64,000 bases of DNA from Acanthaster planci (lineage: Eukaryota > Echinodermata > Asteroidea > Valvatida > Acanthasteridae). Below, piece by piece: positions 14,400-25,810 of the stretch (positions within the stretch are counted from its first letter, which is position 1; each line of letters begins with the position of its first letter). The notes under the pieces are model-generated. The model was not told the origin of the DNA, made no database searches, and worked only from the letters and a program-made list of their open reading frames with translations. The translations under genes and the position numbers were made by a program. Location of the stretch: positions 1,601,986 through 1,665,985 of the forward strand of contig NW_019091386.1 in NCBI RefSeq assembly GCF_001949145.1. The letters are read 5' to 3'.

Positions 14400-14640
14400 A
14401 ATCTGGTGGAGTAGTCAGGGGGAAGGGGGATGTGCCCCCCCCCAAAAAAATTCCCAGTGTCCTCCCCCAGGGGCCCCCACTGAAAAAAACCCCAAAAAAC
14501 GGAGGAATGGATATTGAGCAAGGCTAACAAAAACTTGCCCCCAAAAACACACCACCGAAAGCTGGTGCCCCAAGATGCTGGTGCCCCTTTGGGCCCCCTC
14601 CCCCACTAGTAAAATCCTAGCTATGCCACTGTTGGAATCC
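14400..14640 (-). repeat. SINE/MITE-like interspersed repeat block with poly-G/poly-C segments
   Basis: On the minus strand the block begins AGTGGCATAGCTAGGATTTT, then GTGGGGGAGGGGGCCC, and continues with long G and C runs. Blocks starting 'GTGGC(A/G)TAGC(T/C)AGGATTT' followed by G-runs are common dispersed repeats in marine invertebrate genomes (general knowledge, not a database match). A 75-codon ORF here has no meaning beyond this. Confidence 0.45.
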
Positions 14641-16543
14641 AATCACCATGCAACATTGTAAGTCTCCTTTTTCGTCGGTTCTTGCTTTTTATCCAAAGAC
14701 CCAGACGTGACCCAGATCTTAATGGGATGCAACATGTTAAATTTGCCAGCAAGCAAAGGCGGCAGTGACGTACATGTTACACACACATGGAATTGTAAGC
14801 TGGTGGAAGGGGGCCTTGTACTACAATTTTTTTAGTATGAGATTATCATCTGGCAAAAAAAGAGGCCAGGCTCCCGAAACACAGCATCATACACGTATTT
14901 GTACATGTACCATCTTATTCATCATAAGCGTTTAAAGCATGTGTACGCTTGATTTCCTAAACGAGCCTCCCCAGTTCCAATGTGGGCAGACAATTTGTAT
15001 GGTGCATTGTCCGTGCTCCACCAATGCCTGTGTGAAAAAGAAAGAAAAACTTCCTGGCACGATCAATCAATTTTCCACAGTCGGGTGCTCTCTATTGTTG
15101 GCTTTCCTTTTGTTGTCTCCCCTGCCATTGTGGGGGACCTCTGCCAGGGACCTACTTGGTTCAACCCACTCCAGGCTCTGATGAGCGCTGCATGTAAACC
15201 TCCACTCTATCAAAACTGTGAACTGAACAAGGCCTCCTAACCTTGAGCTCCAGACAGAAAAAAAGAAAGAAGAATCTAGGGTTTATCCATACAAGCTATT
15301 CTTATCAGACTTCATCCCTTCTGTCTCTTTTATGTACAAACCTAGAACAGCTTGCCTGGTTTTTGTGATTACTGCACAAAACTGGGAGAGTCATCCGTGA
15401 GGCCACCTATCCTTACACAGCTATACTTGTGGGGTATTTCCTTTGTTCTCGTGTACAAAACTCCCACACAACACGCAAAAAATTTCAAATCACTCTGGTT
15501 TCAACCAAATTCACTTTCCTGGGTTGAAATTTTGATCGTATGTCCCTCATATAAAACACTTCAATTTGCGACAGATTTTTACCCATCAAAATTTCCCCTT
15601 TTTGAGTTTTTTCCAAATATCAGTTTTGTGAAATTCTTGAGGGGTACCACAAGGTAAAAACTGGCCTTGTGGGGTATTTCCCATTGTTCCGGTATCTCAC
15701 AAGGCCCCATGTATAAGCGCACAGTCACACGCTGTGAAAATCTGGAGACATACTATCAAGCTAAAATATCAATTCAAGACATACATGTACATCCAAAGTG
15801 TGGACCTCAATCAGCCTATTTACCAAGAACCCTGCCGTTTTTTAGCACTACTCTGAATCCATCGCATTCTGAGATGGCAAATCTAGCCAGAGATCTGTGA
15901 CCCATCCATGCGTGTGAAGCTAGGTCGATGTCAGAGGAATGACTAACCCTTCTAATAGCAAGCATCACTCAGGGGATTAAGGTAAAAAAAATAAATAAAG
16001 GAGAAAGGAACCGCCTGAATTATTTACAACCACTAGCTGGGACCAATGCTTGAAAGGCCTTGCCCCCCCCCCAAGGGTCTGTAGACTGAACGCTGCAGCG
16101 TCAGCCACCCATAATGAAAAGAAACTAGTGGCATGTGCACTCTTACTGGTACCGGTACTTCAAGGTTTATTGATACGCTGTATCTTGACAAACAATCTCC
16201 ACAAACCGCTCTCCAAAAATAAGTTGGCCTTTTTGACTCTTGCCTTCCACATCCAACAGCAAATCTCCGGGGACTAGTTGAACCCACGCACTAGAGAATT
16301 CCTGCTTTTCCCCAGGCCAACACCCACTGAATTGAGCCCTTTTTTTTTTGTAAATAGAGTAATCGGACACTGGAAAAGAGATGAAATTCATCAACCAAAT
16401 CTCAGTTCATCTGCCTCGGTTTTGATACATATTCTTAGTACATGTCTGCAGGTATGGTACCTAGGGGTACATTATGAACAACACTGCTGGCATACAAGGA
16501 AACAAGGTCGAAAATTTGTTACCCCGAAGTTTTGAAAATTGCC

Positions 16544-16565
16544 AAAAAACAAAACAAAACAAAAC
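16544..16565 (+). repeat. (AAAAC)n microsatellite
   Basis: Four AAAAC units after an A run. A similar stretch is at 18551-18575, followed by a short (CA)n. Confidence 0.9.
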
Positions 16566-17432
16566 ATATAGTGCCTCAAGATCCAGCTGAGAACACTCAG
16601 AACCCCAATAACATGACCCCAGTGACCCGTGACCCATTCCAAACTCCTCCTGGTTTCTGTGCCACAGCCCCGAGAAGAATTTGGCGATCCCTAGGTCCCA
16701 TCGCTGGGGGCTGCGTGGCATGGCAGTTGGCAAAAAAAAGCTCAAACGGGGCTGGTTAGGCTAATGAGGCGAGGGAAATACTGCTGGGAGGATCAAGGAG
16801 GGATTCCAGGGGGCGATTCATGCTTCATGCTCAGGTACACCAAAGTGTACCCAGTACTACCTGTCTTTACCTCAGCCTACTGGCGGAAAGAAAATCAGAC
16901 ATGCATCTTTGTTACATTTACATGGTGCCAGGTGAACACACCTCCGATTGCCATCCATCTTCATGCAGTCAGCTCCAAGCGTTGAGTTTTACTTATTTAT
17001 TTTTTCAAATGAGATACCGGAGGAGGATTTTCTTTCATATCAAACCTACACTGTCTTTTTACAATATCGTCAAACAGGTGCAATTAAGGGCCATTCTAGA
17101 TCACTATTAGTCTCAGCATGATTTACTCCCTGCCAAAGTCACCTTCTTCTACGTGTACCGGAATCCATAAGAATCACTTGAGATGAAAAAAAAAATTGCT
17201 GCTTGCTTGTGGCTGAAATACAGTCTAGTCTACACATGCACACGATGTACACTAGAACTTGAGGCAAAGATTCTCCAAATCTCATTATGCTAGTCATCGG
17301 AGAACAGCATGCCAAAGCACCTCATGAAATAATCCAGCTTTTTTTTAATCTCACCCCCCTCCCATATGCATGTACTTGATGATTCATTCATCGACTCCGG
17401 CATTGAAGTGAACAGCCTCGGCCCGTTCAACC

Positions 17433-17570
17433 ATTAATGAGTCAGTGCACCCAGCTCATGCGGCACAAGCAATCCATCCATGAAGTTGAGAATCCAGACC
17501 TTCCTCAGAATTAATGAGATTCTCTCTGTTTCATCAGCAAGGGTGTTTGTGGATGGCTTAGTAATTACGA
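17433..17570. promoter_or_regulatory. AP-1 and homeodomain-like motif cluster
   Basis: A perfect TGAGTCA (17438-17444) overlaps the first of two ATTAATGAG copies (17433-17441 and 17510-17518), with GTAATTAC near 17561. The patch lacks the TACATGTA words common elsewhere. Candidate enhancer in the adducin intron. Confidence 0.25.
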
Positions 17571-20500
17571 TACCTGTGATGCAGAGAGCTTTTCACAAAT
17601 ATTCTTGGCTCATAACCGTACGGAAATTACCACAATAAAGTAACAGGTAGCTGTGTGAATTTCTCAACTCTCTACTTATTTGTTATATTTAGGCTTTCAA
17701 CTAGAACTGTCTTCTAATGTACTAACAGGTGTATGATACCTATATGTGAATTAGGACAGGTGTATCAAATTCCAGAATTTAATTTGTATGCATGTGTTAT
17801 GCACATACATGCACAAATTACATTTTCTGACAAACAAATGTACATGTACTCTCCCTATGTGGTTATTCCATCTGCAAATTGGTGATTGTTCACAGTGACA
17901 CGAAATAAGGCAATTGGAAACCACGTCGGAATGATTTCAACAGCTTTGCATAATTTTTGTGATTCATCCAGTCGGTTTGAATAATACAGGAAATAATTCC
18001 CCCCCCCACAAATGGAAAGACCAGAGCTTTGCCCTGGATACCCACTGCCAGTAGCTGCATGCCGGGGTCATACCATTCATCTAGCGGGGATGACCTACAT
18101 GGTACATGCTGTGGATATAATATTTCTATCCCCGGGACTGGTTTCCATAGGATCCAGGTATGATGAAAATTAATACTGCTATTTGTCCTGACTGGTGTGT
18201 TGGCACCAAATACACAATGTCTGCAGTATATGGACAATCACTGTGGAGGAGGGATGCTTAAAGGTGCAGGTCGCGTCTGCACCGCACCTACATATAGACA
18301 TGTTTGTCTTGCAATTGTGCCCAGCATGTATTTTATTCATAAAGTGCATGTACATAAAAAACTTATTGTTGAGAAATTTGTTTTAGTTTTATGCATGTGC
18401 CTACTGGTACTTCTAGCAATCATTGAGCAAGGACCCACGTGTGCATGTATGGTAGACATCGCTGGAGTGAGTAGAAATTTTGGCCAAACCAAACATACCG
18501 CTTAAAAAAAATTTTTTTTTATCCTTTTCGAAACAAGTATCCACTGGGAACAAAAAACAAAACAAAACAAAAAACCACACACACAAGAACAATAATACTT
18601 CCTGTTTACTGGATTGCCCTTGTTTTGATGAAGCAACCCTTAAGTGATTTTTTTTGGGGGGGGCAGGATTTTTTGAAAATGTGAAATTGGAAATAGAAGG
18701 GGAAAATACATGTACATGTTTGTCTACTGTAGTTGAATTTTTTATCTCCTGATGCCAACCATCAAGTAACAGCCTTTAGAATTTTTGCATTTTTTTAGGG
18801 GGGGGGCTTATATTGTATATGTACATGTACATAACATGTACTAAACCTTGGTAAAGTGAACTTACATGTACATGTAAGACAAATCAGTTTCCCATAAATA
18901 TAAATTGAAATGGTCTGGCATAACTGCCGCCCAAAGGAAATGGGGTCATTCTCAACAGAAGTGAAATTATGCTACCCCATTTTTTCCGTTTTTTTTTAAA
19001 AACAAATTCCAGTTACACTTACAGATATTGGTGCTCAGTTTGAAATCAAACCTGAGGCCTACTACATACATTATGTACATGTACTTCTGTCCATAGGTAC
19101 CGGTTGTAAGCAGACATTTTTTACATTATCACGTACATGTACATTATCAGTCAGAGTGATCCACACCAGTCCTTGCCTGGAAGCACGGGGGGGTTCAAAA
19201 ATGAGTATAAATCCTGCAGCAGTAGTGAAATGATGACACTAGTAATGCTTGTACAATGTACCTGGTAAACTCAAGGCTAACCGACTTACAATGTAAACAT
19301 ATGAATATGGGTATTCCTTATTGGCATAACTGAAGTCCTGGGACAGACTCATAAATTAGATATCCTACTGGTACCATTCCTCCCATGCTGTGTTTATTTA
19401 TAATGATGGCCCAAAGATGCCTGTCACCTTTATTACTTCACAAGATCTTTTGGGAGACTTACAGAATAAACCTAAATAAATCTCCTGCTAAATATGTCAA
19501 ATGTGGGGGAAAATCCCCCTTTAAAACATGTGGTTTTTTTTTTTACAGTTTAAAACTCTGATTTTACAATTAAAAGGTTCTTGTTTATGTTCTTAACAAA
19601 GTCAAAACAGAAAAAAAATACATGCATGCTTTTATCCAGGTTTTTTCAATTAAATGATTGGATTTCTTTCGGAAATAAAAGAACCGTCATTTTAACAGTT
19701 CACAAGGGTGTCTGCGACAATCACCGCACAGCTTTTACTACACTGTGAATTTTTTGTTTGATTTTTACTTTGAATGAATATTTACATTTTCTAAGCACTA
19801 ATGGAACTTTAAATGAGACTACTTTCAATAATTCTCTTAAGACAGCCTGCCCCCCCAGCAGACTTTAAATTGCTAATCAAATTCAATGTCACTAGTCTGC
19901 AGTCTAGAGAGAACCACCCGCAGACCGTACCACAAAATTCTCCTTAGGTAGACACCTTAGTCATCGATGATATCCCCAGCTAGGGAAGACCAGGAGATGG
20001 ATTGGCCAACAAAAGTGCAAGGTCACAATGAGCTTTTCCCCGTCTTTTTACTTGAGATCAGGGAGAAAGGAGGCTAGCAGCCCCTATATCAGTTCACAGC
20101 TGCTGTGCAACTGCTCAACAGGAGAACACAGCAAGGGGGCCTCTGCACTGATGTGACAGGTGAGCCAGCCAGCAAGTGCAAGCAGACCCTAGGTACCCGT
20201 ACATATGTACTAATATGTTGGTCCGGGATGCAATGTTTCAAGGTTTCTGCCCCTCATCAATGCTTCCCTACCTGTGCCTCACAAAAAAAAGAAAAAAAAA
20301 AAGAGAACAAGACAAAACAGGGGGGCAGTCTCTCACCTAAATCTCGCACGTTACTAAATAATGAACGCATTAACCACGACGTCCTCTCACTTACAGGCAC
20401 CAATACTTTCAAGAGTCTTCTCATGGGGATTTCCTCGGCACCATTTGTGCAATAGACCCATGATCCAAAATTAGCATAGGGAATACAGGTTACTCACTGG

Positions 20501-21624
20501 ATTTCCTACAGACGTGGCACAAGGCCTACATATACTGGTACATGTATAATTGATGGCATCTTGCCTTCATGCTCAACACACTTGTACATGTACACTGTAC
20601 ATCAGGTCAAACAAAATAATACCAGTAGTTGTGCTTCCTATTACACTAAAAAAAAAAAGTTAGGTAGTATCTTTTTTTTCTTCTAAATTTTTGGGCCAAA
20701 AATTTAAGCCTTGGAATTTTTTTTTTTAAAATTAAAAGTGATGGTTCTTGAAAAATTTTCAGTTACGTACACAAGAGAAATTAACTCATGAGAAAACATG
20801 CATTTTTAAGCCCCAAAAAATGGTAAAAATCTAAAACCATAAAGCTTTGTGTATAAAAATAAGAACAAGGGTCGGCAAAAGTATTTTTTATTTTCCAATA
20901 AAAGATTTAGAGTTGGTGCGATTTGCTAGGTTGAGGAGGGTAATCAGAGGCACAACTAGCCTTATATGGGCATGTGTATGAACAATCAACCAGAAGGTTA
21001 AGCCTGTAATTAATAGTACTAAAGGACCCACTAAATCTAACCCAGTGAGGCATTATCCCGAGTACACCGTACCTTTGTTTTCAGATTATTTTGTAATGTA
21101 CAGACGAGAAGCATCGGCATGGCTATGTACACATCATCCGCAAAAATACCTTCAAGCAAATTGTCTTGCCCAAGAGCAAATGCTAATAGCAATTTGCCAC
21201 ACACCTATCCTGCAGAGTATCTTTCCGCTCATTACAGCAGAGAGAATATCCAGGCAGCTTTCCCAACCTCCCCCCTTGGCTCAATTCTACAGACCGCATG
21301 GGGCCCCCTAATTAATCCAGTAGCATGTGAAAAAAAAAAAGGTCAGAGACCATCTCGGCTTGAAACAACTGAGGCATGGTGGGGGGGGGGAGCCGGTCAA
21401 GCTACATCAAAGAATATAAACCAATACCTAGGGTGTGGATAATTTCTAAAATGTTATCTGGGGCCAAGCTGACATCAACATTCCTGGCATTACAAGATGA
21501 GGTTGAGATATTCCAGTAATTAAAAATCCTGTTTTAAAACAACAAAAATCAAACAGGAAAAGACCATGCCTGCATTTTCCCCTTAAGAACTCAGTTCCTA
21601 AATCTAACTACATTAAAGTTACTC

Positions 21625-21625
21625 N
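21625..21625. other. Undetermined base (N)
   Basis: A single N in an otherwise complete window. It lies in adducin intronic sequence and affects no coding exon. Confidence 1.
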
Positions 21626-23886
21626 AAGTTAATATAAAATGTAGGATGGGTAACATAAAAAAATCCCCCCCCCCGGAAAAAACCCAATGAGATAAGATAT
21701 ATAGGGAGAGCACACTGTACAGTATATGTCCAGGTACATGTATGTCCATTGCAACTTTGTCATCTCAAAATCTATAGTGCAGTACATGTGTAATTGTTGG
21801 ATCTTTGCCACACAAGAGGCAAAAATTGACATTTATAATGAGTTCCCTTTTTATGGAAGTATGACTTACATGTACATGTACGTACAGTACGTGTACATGA
21901 AGTACATGAAATACCAGTTATCCTGTTCAGCTCACAGCCTTCACATGGGCTTGAAAGCAACACTTTGTCCTATTTTTTTCCACATGAAAGGATCTTTTCA
22001 TCCAGACACAGATCAAGAATGTGTAGTTCTTCAGTGCCTCTTGAGAAAGGAAAAAAAAAAGGACACCTGACTATTAACAATAGGGCCCAGGTACTGGGTA
22101 TCCAGCCCTGACCTTGCCTGGGGGCGGATCAAGGAGTGGGAGGAGGATTAGCAGGGAGGAAAAAAAGAAGTTCCCTGAATAGCCCTGACATTCCAGAGGC
22201 GGCTGGCCATGACAGGGTCAGGCAAGGTGGACTGTGGGACATTCAGGATGAGAACGTATTTGTGACCAGCTCTAGAAAAATGGGTAATAAGTTGCCAGAT
22301 TCAGGTTATGAGTTTTTGATATGGTTGGATGTATCAAAAGCTACAATCTGATGTATGAATGACCCCTGTAGTGTGCTGCATGCTGGAGAAAGACATTTGC
22401 ATATCAACATTTTCGGATTGAATAAAATTAAAAGCACTTTTCGAGAAAAAGCTCAGAAAGTGTAGCACTTGGAGACACAATGCTATATAGGGTTTCTTGA
22501 ATGATCAATTTTTCATCTTTATTCATCAGTCTCCATGTTTGTAGTCACAAATTCTGAAAAATACATGTACATGTATAAATATTAAAGGAAAACCACAAAA
22601 TCACATTTTTGAAGAAAGTTTGCCCTCTCCAAATAGAACAAGCCATTACGTGTTTTGGCATTGCAAGGCGTACATATAATACCCTTTTTTTTGCAGAGCG
22701 TGTCACATTTTACCAGACACCTTTGGATGGATAACAAGGCTGGAATAAAGGCTAGAGGATACATAAATAAATAATGTACATGTAGGTACAGAGTTATAAT
22801 TCCTCCATCCGAGCAATCAAACTTGTGGTCCAGTTTAAAATAAATTACCTCTGTGCATGTTTGTGAGGCTACTGGTTCTAATCCCAGTAGAAGAGCAGTC
22901 TTTCTTTTTTCAAAAATGCAATTTTTTCCTTGACAAATATTTTTTTCAATCAGTTACCACTGCAATTGCAGATTTTATCTTTTCTTTGTGGTTCAATTAA
23001 TGGGATCACTTTTTTTCCCAAACGGGAGGTAAAGTCCAAAATTTCAAAAAGGGAAGCAGTGCCATGACTGCAAAGGGCACAAAGACGAGTCTCCTCCTAG
23101 AACTGGCAATAAAAACCATTTTTTTCTGAAGGAAAGTACAGGGTGTATCCCGATTGTTGTTTACAAAAAAATATCTAGCATCCGGGACCTGTTGCAGGTA
23201 AAGCCACTCCTTCATGTGGGGGAAGAGTCTTTCTCAAGCAGATTGGCATTGGTGGGCTCACTACACAATAGACTTTGGTTTCAGTACTGAAAATAACTAC
23301 ATGTAGGCACAGCATTGGCAATTGGACACCTACAGCGTATATGTATATGTACCCTATGTCTTTGTCATTCAATTTCTTTTCTTACAAAGCCTGACAAATC
23401 CTTGATGTCACCTCAAAGAGGTTCTTGGGCCAGGCTTCAGGGTTCAGTTCAAGGTTCCTTTCCTGGAAATTAGGTTGTGTTTCAATTTTTGGACAGCTGG
23501 AAAAACAAGGTCACATCCTGTCAATACCACAGCATTGATTTCTGTATTGTGTATCTCGGTAAAATTGTCATGGCAAAGAATCCCTTTCAGATGACAGGAA
23601 TCCAAGTAACACAGGGAGACATTTTACACACTTTTATTCACTTGTTACGGCCAAGACCAACCGCAGTCAGGACAAAGCTTAAAACTTACAACAAAAATAC
23701 CAGTACTTTAAATCACATTTTTCCATGCTCAAGTGTCTCAGGTGAAAAGGGTGTGCTGTTTCAACATGTGCCGACATTTTACCAAATGTTTGATTGCCTT
23801 CCACCAATGGAATGTTTCGAGCATCATGTACATATTTAGAGCTGTCTAAGGGAGTGCAAAAAAAGAGAAAAATCATAATTGTTCTT

Positions 23887-23952
23887 AGGTTGGATGTGAA
23901 CCCAAGACCTCCTGTGTATCAGTGAAGAGAACAACCCACTACAGAACTCATG
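23887..23952 (-). repeat. Degenerate tRNA-like sequence (SINE head or tRNA relic)
   Basis: The plus strand reads GTGAACCCAAGACCTCCTGT, then a stretch ending ACTACAGAACTCATGCT. This resembles a reversed tRNA 3' half (B-box GGTTCNAANCC-like, then anticodon region, then the complement of a D-arm such as CACTGAGCTAATGCT). It does not fold as an intact tRNA. Confidence 0.35.
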
Positions 23953-24367
23953 CTAAAATGTAGAACTTAACCAACCCCAAATTCCTTCCAAAGCCACTGC
24001 CAGAGGTATATGAGTCTACACAAAGGACCTAGTGCAATCAAATACTGAAGAAGTTGGTATTCTCCAATGCAAGGTGCCAGCAAACATTGGAGAATTAGGT
24101 GTTTCCACTTGCAAAGTAGCTGAAGTGCTTTCTTACGCACGTAAGAAAACAGGGTGCCCAAGATGACTGAACAGGTATCCAACAGACACCCAAGTCCCCC
24201 TCTAAAAAATTGCTACTGGTAAAGCATTGGAGCTAACACCAATTAATAACAAGATGGGGGCATGCCACTAGACCAAAGATGGAGGTGAACAAGTGCAAAG
24301 ACCTACGGCTGCATCTGAATCTGTTGTCTTGAGCTACCGGTAAGTCTGGGTCTTTGCTTCATTGGAA

Positions 24368-24412
24368 ATATGCAAAGATGCAGAGATGCATACAAAGATG
24401 CAAAGATATGAT
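24368..24412 (+). repeat. Short ATGCAAAG-type minisatellite
   Basis: Copies of ATGCAAAG/ATGCAGAG/ATACAAAG occur in tandem in about 45 bp. Confidence 0.65.
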
Positions 24413-25018
24413 AAAAGACACAGCTGTATTACTAGCTTGGGAAGCCCATTTTAGATACCCATTTGTCTGAAAACCAATAAGGGACAGGCAGTTGTCCTCT
24501 CCAAGGTACAGCTACGACCAAGAAGTCTTGGCTCCAGCCGCTATGACGCATTCATTTATGGGCAGGAAATGGAGCCACATCCCTGGCTTTGTGCTGCTGC
24601 TGGGTTTATTGTCAGCAGCTGGCAGTAACACACGTGTCTATGGGAAACATACGCTGCTTGTGCAGACATTTCTTATTTTCCCTGAAAAAACCTCAGAGGA
24701 AATACTTATTTTTCTTCCACTTCGAAGATTGCTCCAAGTTAGATATTTGATAATTTCCTTTCCCATTTGTCATTTTCCCCAAAATAACCCTAGCCCCCAA
24801 ATATCTCTAAAAGCTTATTTCCCAGAGAAGAAAAAGCATCGCGTGGACCTGTGCAAGTCTACATGTCTTCACACCCTACATTACGAGGTCTTATTTCGTC
24901 CTCAGTTCTGCACACAGTACCGGTACACTGTATGTCCAAACGCTACGCCCAGCTGCAACCAAGACTTATTTTGGGGATGGAGCTCTAACATCTCTCTCGC
25001 TCCTCTAAGTAATCTTAC

Positions 25019-25231
25019 CTTCAGCTGCGCCTCAATGATACTCTCCAGCTCCTCCCGAAAGGCCTGGCTGTTGAGGATGAGGGAGACGCGGCGTTGCCTC
25101 TCCATGTCCTTCATGTCTGCCTTGATGTGGGCGGGGCGCTGCAGCTCCTTCTGGTATTCGGGGTCGTCCGGGTCAGGGAGGAGCTTCTCCCGGACCTCGT
25201 CCACGTTGTTGGCTAAGGACGTGTCCGCCAT
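25019..25231 (-). CDS. ADD: Adducin, first coding exon (residues 1-71)
   Basis: The ATG at 25231-25229 lies in ACCATGG and has an in-frame TAA seven codons upstream (25252-25250), so this is the real start of the ORF. The 213-nt exon ends at AAG|GTAAGATT, phase 0. The segment ERQRRVSLILNSQAFREELE (44-63) followed by SIIEAQLK closely matches the conserved adducin N-terminal head (vertebrate KKRVSMILQSPAFCEELESM and following). Adducins are membrane-skeleton proteins that cap actin barbed ends and promote spectrin-actin association. The N-terminal residues (MADTSLANNVDEVREKLLPD) resemble the acidic variable start of other adducins. A single invertebrate gene usually corresponds to vertebrate ADD1/2/3, so I do not assign a paralogue. 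The gene is incomplete because it runs off the left edge. Confidence 0.94.
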
Positions 25232-25290
25232 GGTGTGTGTGTTTGAGTGTTAGACGAGATCTACGAGACTGTTACGCTATGCCACGACTG
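25232..25290 (-). other. ADD: Adducin 5'UTR on the start-codon exon, with upstream splice acceptor
   Basis: Upstream of the ATG on the minus strand, a long T run followed by CAG (intron end at 25291) gives a strong acceptor. This leaves about 59 nt of 5'UTR on this exon, including an in-frame TAA. At least one non-coding exon must therefore lie at higher coordinates. Confidence 0.7.
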
Positions 25291-25690
25291 CTGAAAAAAA
25301 AAAAAACATCACAAAAAGTTGAGAATGTGACTATCAAGAACAAATCTATGGGAATCTAGTCATGTAGTCAAGTAAGTGACAAATTATCCAGTGCCAATGT
25401 GAGCAACTATCTATTCAGATACATGTATGCGCACACACTCGCAGGTTCTACTGGAGGCAGTTACCATAACCAACAAATACAGTGCGTTGCATTTGAAAGT
25501 TAACGCTGCGAAAAGGAATGGGAAAAAAGCAAAAGGGATTCACATTCCCATTTTGACCAAAACTTCCCCCCCCTGCAAATTCGCAGCAAATTCACAGCGA
25601 ATCGGATGCGAAAGGGTCGAATGACGTGCAAAAATCGTGCAAAAACGTTGCAAATCTCTTCCCTGGGAATAGAAAAAATGTGCTGTCTTG

Positions 25691-25810
25691 CTGTCTTGGC
25701 ATAAAATAAAACTGGACGGAATAAAAGACATTGTCTTGGTGTAAAACAAAACAGGACGGGAAAAACGGTACTGTCTTGGTGTAAAATAAAACTGGATGGA
25801 AAATGGTATA
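25691..25810 (+). repeat. Tandem repeat, 3 x 40 bp
   Basis: Three contiguous 40-bp units start at 25691, 25731 and 25771, each beginning (C/T)TGTCTTGG followed by (CA/TG)TAAAAYAAAAC and GGAYGG. The repeat lies in the presumed 5' leader intron of adducin, about 0.4 kb from the acceptor. Confidence 0.85.

Larger units (their letters stand above)
635..25018 (-). other. Adducin intron of 24.4 kb
   Basis: This interval separates two adjacent adducin coding exons whose junction is continuous in the protein, so no coding exon is missing. It is AT-rich and full of short TACATGTA and TACCGGTA words and mononucleotide runs. It also holds a SINE-like block (about 14400-14640), a tRNA-like remnant (about 23887-23952), simple repeats and some clustered transcription-factor-like motifs. 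The ORFs in it (up to 158 codons) show no recognisable domain. One undetermined base (N) is at 21625. Confidence 0.75.

Noticed and set aside
22870-22900. Possible tRNA B-box (GGTTCTAATCC)
   Set aside because: A T-arm-like hairpin alone. No A-box or acceptor stem at the right distance.
24492-25253. 253-codon plus-strand ORF, the longest in the left half, with a hydrophobic N-terminal stretch
   Set aside because: Its C-terminal third is the exact antisense of the adducin start-codon exon (GC-rich, stop-poor). The rest has no recognisable domain and shows intron-like composition.
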